Shown here piece by piece: positions 22,264-31,727 of a stretch of DNA of 64,000 bases; position 1 is the first letter of the stretch; each line of letters starts with the position of its first letter. The DNA is from Nephrocerus scutellatus. Its lineage: Eukaryota; Arthropoda; Insecta; Diptera; Pipunculidae. Location: assembly GCA_947095585.1 (NCBI GenBank), contig OX352761.1, positions 87,568,779 through 87,632,778 of the forward strand, read 5' to 3'. Position numbers and translations under genes: made by a program. The notes beneath the pieces were generated by a model, which saw only the letters and a program-made list of their open reading frames with translations, was not told the origin of the DNA and made no database searches.

Positions 22264-22540
22264 CGTTCAAATCATTGCAAAATCTTAAACCAAAAAAGTA
22301 TTGTGGTGGCCGAATGGTATAAATTTTGGAAACGAGAGCTGGAAGAGTCAGAGACTACTGTAGACATGAATTACAAACAAAGAGATGAAATCGATTAAGA
22401 CAGCAGTCGACTTCCATTCATGCACTCACCGTCATTGAAGTTACTCAAAATATTTTTTTTCTGTAGTAAATGTTTTAAGAAAAGAAATTGCTAACTTTAC
22501 TAAAGCTGATAGAAATTTATAAAAAGTGAATAAATTTTAA
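22264..22540. other. No gene seen
   Basis: AT-rich; no supported coding region. Confidence 0.4.
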
Positions 22541-22544
22541 GAGA

Positions 22545-22830
22545 CTGAAGAATGGAAAAATCCACTTCCAGGTCAACTTAAATGGTACTTCCAAAGGCAG
22601 TCTGCATTTTCAATAGAAGACGGCTGTTTGTTTTACGGAAACCAATAAGTCATACCGGAGGCTAGAAAAGACAAAGTATTAGGCGCGTGTTGCATTAAAA
22701 GAATGTAAGGGTTGCTAGAATAAAATCATTAGCTATGTCCGCGGTTTAGTGGCTGGGTATAGATGCAGATATAATATCTTTTGTCAGCGCTTGGAAGTAT
22801 GTGGTTTTTCATCAAATAAGGCGAGCAAAA
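22545..22830 (+). pseudogene. Ty3/gypsy integrase N-terminal scrap
   Basis: The plus strand reads NPLPGQLKWYFQRQSAFSIE then DGCLFYGNQ, followed by RIKSLAMSAV and WLGIDADI in shifted frames. This is the stretch between RNase H and the integrase zinc-binding domain of Ty3/gypsy elements (pattern: W.FQR.SALSI..GCL.F, then K.LAR...WWPGID.DI). It is isolated, with no LTR found nearby. Confidence 0.6.
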
Positions 22831-23309
22831 TCCAGGTTTCCTTATGCCTAAAGCGACACAGAAAAATATAAACGAAAAAACCGAAATGGGAAATCTTTAT
22901 TAAAAATCTTGCTCCAGAGGACTTGGCCAAACCACGAAAAACCACAGAGAATCGTGAAAGAACTCTTTTGAAGAGATAACACATTGATATTGTGGAATTC
23001 GCAACATTTTTTAGTTTGTTTTATAAGCTGGATTTTGATAGTTGTGCATACCTTTTTAAAACATTTTTATTAGCTCGCTTCGCTTTGTTGTATGTCTGTT
23101 CGGGTGGAATTTCGTAATTGATATTAAACTTACTTTCCGGTGAGCTAGAGCTTTGAAAATTCCAACATAGCTCAGAACTGGGTGAACATTGAAAATTCAA
23201 AAAAAAATCACACAAGACTAAAAGAAAAAGAAGAAAATAATTATTTGAATAAAAAAACTGTTTAATTAAACGTTTTTCAAAAGAAATAAAAAGTATAAAA
23301 TAACTAAAA
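22831..23309. other. No gene seen
   Basis: AT-rich; a minus-strand open frame at 23,021-23,530 is low-complexity and overlaps the jockey and SINE pieces, so it is not accepted. Confidence 0.4.
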
Positions 23310-23973
23310 CTGAAAAACTCACAATCATTGGTATGTACGTTAACAAGAAGCTTCGTTGGAATGACCACATATTCACCGTCGGCAAAATGCTGCGAAATGT
23401 TTAGGTTTTCTAACCCGGTGCAAGAAATTTTTACTCCCTGGCTACTATTTATAATAATAATAATAATATTCAGCGCGACACACCAATGCGGTCCAAGGCC
23501 TAGCTTCTCGCAACCTTTTGTGTTGAGCATGTATATTTTTGCACACTAATGGAGGGGATGCCGGATCCGAACGGCGAATTGAGAAGCTTTTCGTGACAAA
23601 TTATTACTCTCGGACGTTTGTCAGACTTTCACGAATAGTGGGACACAATGAAAAATACTTTTGGTCTTATTGGGATTTCGAACCACGAACCTCTTGCTCA
23701 GAAACCATGCTCTTATCTTGTGAAATCAATAGATTGGCTTGAACACCGCAGGAACGTTTTCCGCTTGTCACTCTTTTATTGCTTCTTCTACCAGCGGTGC
23801 TCAAGAGAAATAGCCAGCTGCATGCTACCAACCACAATACTCGTGGCGCTTTAAATGCTCATCAGTTTACCCTCAAGCCCATTTTTGGACGTACAGTTTA
23901 GTTCAGAGATTCGTTTTATAGCCGTACATCACGTATGTGAAAGGCTCTGCTAAACTCTCCACATTATGATCCA
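23310..23973 (+). mobile_element. Jockey-like tail interrupted by SINE and errantivirus
   Basis: 23,325-23,449 matches the RWNDHIFTVAKN...CLGF stretch of 21,460-22,255; 23,721-23,973 matches IDSLEHRRNV through the HYDP region. Between them a SINE replaces about 150 bp of the element. At 23,973 the copy is cut by the errantivirus, and its last 57 bp resume at 31,424-31,480 (CACAGGCATTCAAAACACAAGC, then CTCCTCTTTTCTAAACTAAA). This proves the order of insertion: jockey first, retrovirus later. Confidence 0.85.
23450..23720 (-). mobile_element. tRNA-related SINE, copy 1
   Basis: About 270 bp sharing an ordered set of blocks with the opposite-strand copy at 43,941-44,217: GGTTCGAA box B (complement at 23,674-23,684), CCAAAAGTATTTTTCA, CTTCTCAATTCGCCGTTCGG followed by ATCCGGCAT, CGAGAAGCTAGGCCTTGGA and a (TTA)n tail. 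The tail lies at the left (23,450-23,467), so the SINE reads on the minus strand. Box B marks a tRNA-derived pol III head; a full box A is not evident, so the head may be 5'-truncated. Confidence 0.75.
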
Positions 23974-24355
23974 AGTTAAGGTATTTGAGTCGCGCAGCTC
24001 CAAAAAAAATACAACACGTGCAGTTAGAGGTTGAATCAGAACTACTGATAATTTATTTATTGCGTATATTTATAATTTAACAAATTTGCTTTCAATAATA
24101 CTTATTCTAGGAATTACAAATTATGCTTATGCTATTGTTTTAGTTTTAATAATTCTTATTCTAAGAATTATTAAAGCAAGAATATTACTTCTGCAAATTA
24201 TGCTTACTCTACAGTCTACAGCAAAACAATATTGCAACACGGGAAATTGGGTGTCTGGGCAGGTGAAATATTGTGCAGTGTCATCGGTAAAAGGTATTGT
24301 GTGGAAACGCAGTGTGGGATTGTGTAAAGGGCAACGACCGATATTTGTGTTAACT
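23974..24355 (-). repeat. Errantivirus 3' LTR
   Basis: 382 bp, starting AGTTAAC and ending CCTTAACT in element orientation, with the AGTTA-type ends typical of errantiviruses. No difference from 31,042-31,423 was found on reading through. Confidence 0.95.
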
Positions 24356-24366
24356 CCCCCCTTCTT
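24356..24366 (-). promoter_or_regulatory. Polypurine tract
   Basis: AAGAAGGGGGG on the minus strand directly abuts the 3' LTR, where plus-strand DNA synthesis is primed during reverse transcription. Confidence 0.85.
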
Positions 24367-24386
24367 AAGTATCAGCGTCCCGCTGA

Positions 24387-25837
24387 TCAAAAGTTTATCT
24401 TAATGGGTTCTAGATTTGAAATTTTAAAAGTGGCATCAAGGGGTTCATTTTGTTTTTTAAATTTCAAACAAAAGATTAGAATAAGATTTAGCAATATACT
24501 AATTAATAGGATGGTTATATCTGAGCCTATTGAGAGAGCCGTATAAGATGAAAAATGGGATAATTTCTTAACGTTGTCCAAATGAAGTTTGTGAAGATAC
24601 TGGAGATCTAATCTCATACCACTTTCCGTCAGGTTATTATATAGTAATGGAGGTAAAATATGGTATGATCGACTTTCCCAATTTGTGTATTTAATGTTAT
24701 CTAATTCAATTGATTCATTTTGAAAATTAATTAGGAAAGTGCCGTTAAGGATTCTATTGGTTCGACTGTATGAAAGATTGCCGTAGTAGTTAGTTAAGAA
24801 TAAGGTACCCTCATTTATGAGTTCGGCAATTGGTTTATTTTGAAATTGGTAATTACATGTTGCATCTTCGCTATTTAAGAGCTTAATAATGCAATGGTTT
24901 GGAGCTAGTTTTTGAAGTTGATTTTTTCTACAGATAGTCGTATCTTGTATTACGGTACATTTTTCTCTGACACCAAACTTCGTTGTTTGGGATATAAACA
25001 AGTTAAAAAAGTCTAGATCTATCCTTTTGTTGTTTTTTACTGTTGATCGTATTATGATGTTGTTAAACACTACCTCTTCCGTTTGGGGCAAGCAAATAAC
25101 GTATAATAGGAGATTATCTTTTATTACCATGATGGGTTCAGAATATTCGATGGCCTGAAGTTCGTTCTTAAAAGGAAGTGTTCCTGTTTTGGAAAGTAAG
25201 TCAGCAATATCAGCCTTGTTTAGTAAATTTGAATTAACTATACTTTTTTTGGCAAGTTGTCCTGCTAAAACTATTTCTCCGATTTCGTCTTTAAGTAGAC
25301 CAAGCTTGTTAAAAAGTATTTGTTCATATTTTCCTGTATTATTTGTGTCTAAAATTTCGGTTATTCTATTATATTTATCTATTAGGTTATTGCTTAATTT
25401 GCTGAAGCGCTGATTTACTTGATATTGCTTATTGTTATTACTAATAAGTTCATTGCTTTTTGCCAAAATGTTATCCCAGTCTGTCGCATCTGGATTACCA
25501 GCCAGCCATTTCCAGGCGGATCCTATCCAGTTTATTGATCTTTTAGTCTTCCTCAGATTTTTTCCTTGTAGTTGCTCCATCAGGTTGTCTATTTTAGAAA
25601 GTTGGTGACTTAATTGTTGTAAATAAGGATTTGTTTTAAGGATATTGTGGTGCACATCTGCTCTTAGGCCATCTATTATTTCTTCGTAATCGGTAAGGTT
25701 TATGGTATGTATTATTTTATAGTTTCCGTTTATTATTCTTCCCGTTCCTTGTTTCACTGCAATGAGAGGGCTATTGTACTCGTAGACGTTCACAACGGCT
25801 TCTGCACATAAGGGGGTTAATCTGAAATGGGAGGTTT
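24387..25837 (-). CDS. env: Errantivirus envelope glycoprotein (Env)
   Basis: Class I fusion-type membrane glycoprotein of errantiviruses, related to baculovirus F proteins. The open frame ends at 24,387 and extends without a stop upstream past GTG at 25,793 into the last bases of pol, but contains no ATG there. A TTTCAG acceptor-like site overlaps the pol terminus at about 25,821-25,826, so translation is probably from a spliced RNA whose first exon gives the start and part of the signal peptide (inference). Counting from the GTG, a basic furin-type site RKTKR is at residues 81-85, followed by SINWIGSAWKWLAG, then several N-x-S/T sites. A hydrophobic membrane anchor (ITILLISILLNLILIFCL) lies about 25-45 residues before the C-terminus. 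No internal stop or frameshift is seen. Confidence 0.9.
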
Positions 25838-28800
25838 GTTTTTGAGGTGAGACTTATGTATTCGTTTTCCATTGGTTGTTGTTACTGTAACGGTGTTATC
25901 TAATCCTACAGTTTCTTTATGATATATGGGTTTTTCTTTTCCCTTTATTTGTTTATTTCTTTTATATACTGTTTCACCAGGATTGTAGTTTCTTGGTGGA
26001 GATCTTTTTTGATTGTGTCTGTTGATCTGATTCCTTTGATTACGTAAAATTTCGTATCTTAAATCAGTGTTAATTATGTTTTTAAAATCTGTTAAATTCT
26101 GATAATTTATTCTCTGACTTCTTCCAAAGAAGATATCGGCAGGTTTCTTTTTTGTTACCGAGTGGATTGTATTGTTATATCTGTCTACTGCTATATTAAT
26201 TATTTCTTTTATCGAATAGTCTGGGAATTCTCTTTGAAGACATCTTATTATTTCAATAATAGTTGAGTGTACTCTTTCCACAGCTCCATTGACCTCACTT
26301 TTTTGCGGGGGGGCTAGGTAGAGAGTTACTCCGAGACCTTCTATATAATTAAGGATGATTGGGCTTATAAAGCTACTTTCATTGTCAGTTACCAGTATCT
26401 TTGGGACAGTAAAGAAATGCAATAATTTTATTATTCTGTTTCTAACGTGTAAAACTGATTTATTTTTAATGTGAAAAAATTTTGTGAATTTTGAAAATTT
26501 GTCCACACATGTTATGAATTTTTCTCTTTTAATTTCGATGATGTCCATATGTAATATCTCGGTTGGATATGATGGAATTGGAGTTGGTTGCAATTCAGGT
26601 TTTGGTGGATGTCTGTCATATTTGTTAGAACAACAAACATCACAAGAGTCGGTATACTTTTTTATTAGTTTGTTCATTTGAGGGAAATAGTATTTTTCTA
26701 AAATTTGTTCCCTGTTTTCCTTATGATTCCGGTGTGCGCGTTTGTGCTCGTCTTGAATTATTTTCAGTTTATTTTCCTCATTTGCGATATCCGTAACTAC
26801 TCTTTGCGTGATTCTAATTTTGAAGTGAGAAAAAAACTCTCTATATACTTCTCCTAACAATGGAATAATGTGTTCTGGTATTTTAATTCCATTCAGTATA
26901 CTTGGATTTAGTTTTTCTTTTAAAATTTGAGCTAGGTTGACTTTATCGAAAGATTGTAATCTTATATAATGCCTGTGGAATTTAGGATGTGGTTGTTCAT
27001 AGCAAATCATATCGTTTCCTTCAGAAAAAATTAACTGGTTTCTAAAGACGTTAATCGGTGCCTCGCAGTGTGGTATGAGGTCAGTGCTATCTTCTTCTGC
27101 ACTGTGTTGTGTTCCAGAAGAAGTTAGAACGTTTAATTCCGTTGGAAGTCTTGAGAGGGCATCCGCTACAACATTTGTTCTACCTGGTTTATATATAAGG
27201 GAATAATTAAACTCTTCAATTTTTGCCTTCCACCTTTTGAGTTTTGCATTATTATTGCGGTTACTCAAGGCAAATGTTAAAGGCTGATGATCTGTTAAGA
27301 TTTTTATGCACTTGGCTCCATAAAGGTACGTCCTAAGCTTATCGAGTGACCAAACGATTGCTAGTAATTCCTTCTCGATTACTGAATAGTTTTCTTCAAC
27401 TTTGGTTAGTGACCTGGATATAAATGTGATAGGTCTATCCTTGCCCATTTCTCCTTGGGATAGAACGGCTCCAATTGCAAAATTAGAGGCATCCGTTGTT
27501 AGAATGAATGGCATTTCAAAGTTTGGGAAAATTAAAATGTCTGAGGACACGAGCATTTCCTTAAGATTTGTAAATGCTTTCAAAGCTTGATCGTCAAGGT
27601 GTACTTCCTTTTTTCTTGATTGATTTGCCTTTATTTGAGCATTCAATCCCCTAGTTAGGTTTGTCAAAGGCTTAGCTATTTTTGCAAAGTCTTTAATAAA
27701 CTTTCGATAGTACGATGCTAGACCAAGAAAGCTCTTTAGGTCTTTAAGATTTTGTGGTGCTGGAATTTTTTGGATTGCAGCAATTTTTTTCGGGTCTGCA
27801 CGTATTCCTTCCTGAGTAATTATGTACCCTAAGAAATCCACTTCGGATCTCAAAAATTTAGATTTTTCCAAATTTACTCTTAAGTTGGCTTTTCCCAGAA
27901 ATGAAAAAACCTCGTCAAGATTTCTATTATGCTCGTCCCGGTTCTTTCCGAAGACGATTATATCGTCTATATAGACGTAGCACATCTTCCCGATAAGTGG
28001 TTTCAACACATCATTGATCATACGCTGAAAAATTGCAGGAGCATTTTTTAAACCAAACGGGAGTCGAGTAAACTCGTATTTTCCATTTGCCGTGGAAAAT
28101 GCAGTTTTTGGAATGTCACTAGTTTTCATTTTTATTTGATGAAAACCAGAAGTTAGGTCAAGAGTTGTGAAGAATTTGCATTCTCCAAGACTTGCTAGGG
28201 TGTTCGTAATGTCCGGGATAGGGTATGCGTCTGGGATAGTAATTGCGTTAAGACGCTTAAAATCTATAACTAGCCTGTATTGTTTTTCTCCTGCTGAATT
28301 AGCCTTCTTCGGGACAATCCAGAGAGGAGAGTTGTACGGGCTTTTGGATGGTCTAATAATACCATCTGCAAGCATTTTCTCAATTTGATTTTCTACTTCT
28401 GACCTCAAATTAGCTGGATAGGGGTACGACTTTGTGTAGACCGGTTCAGACGTTGTAGTTTTTATTTCTGCACGGACACTTGTATCGATTGCTCCACAAT
28501 CAGCAATGGTACCAAAAAGTTTGTCATGTTTTTTCAGGATGTTCTGAATTTCATTTTCAATGTCAGTGTTTGTTTGTACGCTGTTGACTTGTTTGGAATA
28601 TTTTGCCTTTAGTTTTATTTTTATGTTAGGACTTATGTGCAAGATACTGTTTTTCCTATCAATTACAGCCTCCAAATTCCTCAAAGTATCGTCTCCTATT
28701 ATTCCGTCAAATGATTTTAAGCCAGGGAGAACGAAGAAATCTAGTATACTGTTATTACCTAGGCTTCTGAAAAAGGGACCACTTATTTTGTGGGTGATCT

Positions 28801-28981
28801 CAAGCTGTCCCGCAGCTGATTGTATTTTAAACGGTGTTTTAATAGGTTTGGAATTTGTTGCAATTCTACTTGACACAAAGTTTTTGTTAGCTCCTGTGTC
28901 GATTAGGAATTTTAACGTTTTACCATCTCTGGTAACATACTCTAGGTAGGGTACGCTAGAGAGGCTTCCGTCATAAAATTT
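25817..28981 (-). CDS. pol: Errantivirus Pol polyprotein (PR-RT-RH-IN)
   Basis: The frame is open from the gag overlap at about 28,981 to the stop at 25,817; an initiator is not needed because it is entered by -1 frameshift from gag. In order: protease with catalytic LIDTGAN (DTG at 28,892-28,900); RT with LRSEVENQIEKML, LDLTSGFHQIKM and the catalytic YIDD (near 27,965); RNase H with TTDASNFAIGAVL (near 27,490) and TDHQPLTFAL; integrase with an HHCC zinc region (H-x-NH...CDVC) near 26,630-26,760; and a DDE core, D in HMDIIE (near 26,545), D in TDNES (near 26,385) and E in EVNGAVERVH (near 26,290). All catalytic residues are present and no stop interrupts the frame. Confidence 0.95.
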   Translation of the reverse strand, partial: KFYDGSLSSVPYLEYVTRDGKTLKFLIDTGANKNFVSSRIATNSKPIKTPFKIQSAAGQLEITHKISGPFFRSLGNNSILDFFVLPGLKSFDGIIGDDTLRNLEAVIDRKNSILHISPNIKIKLKAKYSKQVNSVQTNTDIENEIQNILKKHDKLFGTIADCGAIDTSVRAEIKTTTSEPVYTKSYPYPANLRSEVENQIEKMLADGIIRPSKSPYNSPLWIVPKKANSAGEKQYRLVIDFKRLNAITIPDAYPIPDITNTLASLGECKFFTTLDLTSGFHQIKMKTSDIPKTAFSTANGKYEFTRLPFGLKNAPAIFQRMINDVLKPLIGKMCYVYIDDIIVFGKNRDEHNRNLDEVFSFLGKANLRVNLEKSKFLRSEVDFLGYIITQEGIRADPKKIAAIQKIPAPQNLKDLKSFLGLASYYRKFIKDFAKIAKPLTNLTRGLNAQIKANQSRKKEVHLDDQALKAFTNLKEMLVSSDILIFPNFEMPFILTTDASNFAIGAVLSQGEMGKDRPITFISRSLTKVEENYSVIEKELLAIVWSLDKLRTYLYGAKCIKILTDHQPLTFALSNRNNNAKLKRWKAKIEEFNYSLIYKPGRTNVVADALSRLPTELNVLTSSGTQHSAEEDSTDLIPHCEAPINVFRNQLIFSEGNDMICYEQPHPKFHRHYIRLQSFDKVNLAQILKEKLNPSILNGIKIPEHIIPLLGEVYREFFSHFKIRITQRVVTDIANEENKLKIIQDEHKRAHRNHKENREQILEKYYFPQMNKLIKKYTDSCDVCCSNKYDRHPPKPELQPTPIPSYPTEILHMDIIEIKREKFITCVDKFSKFTKFFHIKNKSVLHVRNRIIKLLHFFTVPKILVTDNESSFISPIILNYIEGLGVTLYLAPPQKSEVNGAVERVHSTIIEIIRCLQREFPDYSIKEIINIAVDRYNNTIHSVTKKKPADIFFGRSQRINYQNLTDFKNIINTDLRYEILRNQRNQINRHNQKRSPPRNYNPGETVYKRNKQIKGKEKPIYHKETVGLDNTVTVTTTNGKRIHKSHLKNKPPISD
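25821..25826 (-). promoter_or_regulatory. Candidate env splice acceptor (TTTCAG)
   Basis: TTTCAG on the minus strand overlaps the pol stop region, and the env frame is open straight after it. A matching donor in the leader or gag was not fixed by eye: GTAAGC occurs near 30,487 and 30,566, and GTGAAA within the first gag codons. Confidence 0.5.
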
Positions 28982-30177
28982 ATTTCAGGAGTTTCGTCTA
29001 CGATTTCCTCGTAGTCGAACTCTTCATCTGTTTGATATGTGTTATCATCCGGATCTATCTGCTTAAGATCTGAATTTTCAACAGTGTTTGTAGCAAAAAG
29101 CCGTTGCTGCTTTCGGGGCAAGTTTGATGACTCATTCGATCTTCTGGGGAGAGGGTTGTTTGTAGGTCTATTTATGTAATTTACACGATGTGTTTGAATA
29201 GACTGATCGATTTCCATAGGTTGTGGGGGTTTTTGTTGTGTTGGTCTTGGGGGTGGATTATTATATTGGTTGGGGTAGTATTCCGCATATCGAGGTGTAT
29301 TATAAATCATATTTTTTTCGATTGGAGTTATTTGTCTAGGTGGCATTCTTGGCCTATACTGTGATTTATTGGGGAACATTTGATTTATGGGTGCGGATAT
29401 AGTACTGTTTATGCCTCTGTTGTAGATCGGAAGGCTTCTGAAATTAAGATTCTGAAACTCGAGGCATGAGGTGTATGCCTCTGGTAAAGTCTTGGGTTTC
29501 TGGATGACAAGCATCCTTGAAACATCACCATTTAGACCTCTGATAAATATATCTAAAGCCCTGTTCCTATAGTTTTCTGTTAGAGCACAAATAGTCTCTT
29601 GAGAGTAGTCTTCGGTTTTTAATTTATTTATTAACAAGGAAAGTTGATGATTGACTCTTGCATAGAACTCGTCTATACTTTGTCTTCCTTGATTCATTGA
29701 ATTGAGCTCGTGTTCAAGGGTACGAACGTCACGTTTATCTGCGTAATGCAGGGATAAACATTTTTTAATTTTTGACCAATCGTCGTCAAAAATATTGTAC
29801 GAAATAAGGGCAGTATCGGCTGGGCCTCTAATTTTCTGTCTTATATGTTGTATGATTGCCCTGTAAATGGGCTTAAGTTTGACTATCTCGTAGTCTTTTA
29901 ATATGGATTCAACGCTGTGGATCCATGAAATATAGTGAACTGGATTTCCGTCAAAAATTTGCAAGTCTCTAACGCAGTCGGGGAGTTTCCTAATATCTAT
30001 AAGGTCTTGCTCACTTTTTGGAAGAGCTAGGGTTGCAGGAGGGGTTTGGGAAGTATTTTGAGGAGGGCTGACTCTGCATTCGAGTTGTTGCAAACGGGTA
30101 TTAATTAGCTTGATTTGCTCCATTTGAGCATTTACAGCCCCAGTTAGCTGGGTTATTAAATCTTTCACTTGTTCCAT
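28942..30177 (-). CDS. gag: Errantivirus Gag
   Basis: 411 residues from ATG at 30,175-30,177 to a TAG at 28,942, the structural capsid precursor. The start codon is the first in a long open frame after about 860 bp of leader. The N-terminal 40 residues are helical and Leu/Gln rich; the middle contains LPDCVRDLQIFDGNPVHYIS and SIDEFYARVNHQLSLL, the capsid-fold pattern of Ty3/gypsy Gag. The C-terminal third is Pro/Arg/Gln/Asn rich (PPPRPTQQKPPQPMEIDQ) and no CCHC knuckle is present, as usual for errantivirus Gag. It overlaps pol in the -1 frame. No disruption is seen. Confidence 0.9.
   Translation of the reverse strand: MEQVKDLITQLTGAVNAQMEQIKLINTRLQQLECRVSPPQNTSQTPPATLALPKSEQDLIDIRKLPDCVRDLQIFDGNPVHYISWIHSVESILKDYEIVKLKPIYRAIIQHIRQKIRGPADTALISYNIFDDDWSKIKKCLSLHYADKRDVRTLEHELNSMNQGRQSIDEFYARVNHQLSLLINKLKTEDYSQETICALTENYRNRALDIFIRGLNGDVSRMLVIQKPKTLPEAYTSCLEFQNLNFRSLPIYNRGINSTISAPINQMFPNKSQYRPRMPPRQITPIEKNMIYNTPRYAEYYPNQYNNPPPRPTQQKPPQPMEIDQSIQTHRVNYINRPTNNPLPRRSNESSNLPRKQQRLFATNTVENSDLKQIDPDDNTYQTDEEFDYEEIVDETPEINFMTEASLAYPT
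28975..28981 (-). promoter_or_regulatory. Gag-pol -1 frameshift slippery site
   Basis: AAATTTT on the minus strand fits X XXY YYZ exactly in the gag frame (A AAT TTT) and shifts into the pol frame, about 30 bases before the gag stop. Downstream structure was not computed. Confidence 0.8.
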
Positions 30178-31041
30178 TTTTTCAAATTAATAACTTGGTT
30201 TGTTACTTGTGTAATAACTCTAACTTTTTTCACTTTAAAAAATATATTATTTTGAAATAATGATTGTATATATTTTAATATCAAGGTTTATAAACTTGGT
30301 TTGTTGCTTCTTTTATACTTGTATAATAATTCTTACTCTTTTCAATCTATATAGTATTTAGTATATATATTTGGTGTATTTAAATATCAAGGTTTATATA
30401 TTTTTATTTTGAAAAAGAAGGTGAAATTTATTTTAAATTCTTGTGGCTAAACTAATAGGTAAGATTAATATATAAAATAAAAATAATCGCTTACAGTAAA
30501 CATACAGCCAACAGCATCTTGTTTAAATCCTTTTGGGCAGTCCGTTTTGTCCTTTTTAGCGTTGCTTACTTGGGAACGGGGTGTGTCACGTTGGATCCGG
30601 TTATCTGGTTATCTCTGATGATCCTGTAATGGTCCTCTGATGTTTCTTCGATGGCTCTCTGATGATTTTCGGGTGGTTCTCCGATGGTTATCTGCTGGTT
30701 TTCTTTGGTTCTATGATGATTCTTTGATGAGTTGGTCTTAGGCCTCTGGACACTGGTAAAAAAAATTTTTTCCTGGGCTTTCCAAAAGTGTTGTAACAAG
30801 GTCACCTTTCGCCTTTAGTAGGGCCTGTATTGCCACTTCACACTGTTAATATAGCAAGGGTATATAATAACCACTTCACTTTTTTAATAGGCAGGGTGTT
30901 TGTATTACGGGTGTTTTTACCACTTTCACACTTTTTTATGATATCAATTTATCAATTTTAAAAGTAGGGAACACTTAGCACTATACACGACTTTTACTTT
31001 TTAATTTTTCGGGTTTAAAGACTTTTGTTTGCTCGGGCGCC
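30178..31041 (-). other. Errantivirus 5' leader
   Basis: Untranslated region between primer site and gag. 30,590-30,770 holds several degenerate units around TCTGATGGTT/TCCGATGGTT on the plus strand. No open frame is accepted. Confidence 0.7.
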
Positions 31042-31042
31042 A
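31030..31042 (-). promoter_or_regulatory. Primer-binding site, tRNA-Lys type
   Basis: TGGCGCCCGAGCA on the minus strand, overlapping the LTR by one base, matches the complement of a tRNA-Lys(UUU) 3' end (TGGCGCCCGAACA) at 12 of 13 positions. Confidence 0.75.
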
Positions 31043-31423
31043 GTTAAGGTATTTGAGTCGCGCAGCTCCAAAAAAAATACAACACGTGCAGTTAGAGGTT
31101 GAATCAGAACTACTGATAATTTATTTATTGCGTATATTTATAATTTAACAAATTTGCTTTCAATAATACTTATTCTAGGAATTACAAATTATGCTTATGC
31201 TATTGTTTTAGTTTTAATAATTCTTATTCTAAGAATTATTAAAGCAAGAATATTACTTCTGCAAATTATGCTTACTCTACAGTCTACAGCAAAACAATAT
31301 TGCAACACGGGAAATTGGGTGTCTGGGCAGGTGAAATATTGTGCAGTGTCATCGGTAAAAGGTATTGTGTGGAAACGCAGTGTGGGATTGTGTAAAGGGC
31401 AACGACCGATATTTGTGTTAACT
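31042..31423 (-). repeat. Errantivirus 5' LTR
   Basis: 382 bp, same length and sequence as 23,974-24,355. The target duplication TCCA follows at 31,424-31,427 and precedes the left LTR at 23,970-23,973. The host tail has one extra TCCA compared with sister jockey copies. Confidence 0.95.
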
Positions 31424-31480
31424 TCCATCCACAGGCATTCAAAACACAAGCTCATATACATCTCCTCTTTTCTAAACTAA
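31424..31480 (+). mobile_element. Jockey-like 3' end, distal part
   Basis: Continues the 23,310-23,973 copy past the errantivirus and ends with CTAAACTAAACTAAA, a short tandem tail. Confidence 0.8.
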
Positions 31481-31727
31481 ACTAAACTAAATCTTACAAG
31501 TATATTTTCGTAGCTATTAAAAATTCGATTAAAAACTATCAGGACTATCTGTAAGGGGCGGTATAGGGCTAGAATAAATTATTTTATACCTTTTAGTTCA
31601 TTTTATTTTATTTTTAATCAAATAATTATTTAATTTATTTTGGGAAAATTATGGCAATTTAATTCTTTAAAAAGAAAATGACAAAAAGTGATACAGAAGT
31701 AAAAAGTTCTTGTTCATTTTATCTGTA
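31481..31727. other. No gene seen
   Basis: AT-rich spacer. Confidence 0.4.

Larger units (their letters stand above)
23974..31423 (-). mobile_element. Complete endogenous errantivirus (Ty3/gypsy with env), 7,450 bp
   Basis: The element has 382-bp LTRs at both ends, identical as read, with a TCCA flank on each side. On the minus strand the order is 5' LTR, primer-binding site, leader, gag, pol (protease, RT, RNase H, integrase), env, polypurine tract and 3' LTR. All three coding regions are uninterrupted. The Env cleavage and fusion-region pattern resembles the 17.6/297/Tom group of Drosophila errantiviruses (family recognition by eye). It lies inside a jockey-like tail. Identical LTRs and intact frames imply a recent insertion, possibly a source copy still able to make particles; expression is not shown by sequence. 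Confidence 0.95.

Noticed and set aside
28560..28949. 129-residue plus-strand open frame across the gag-pol junction
   Set aside because: Antisense shadow of the errantivirus protease region.
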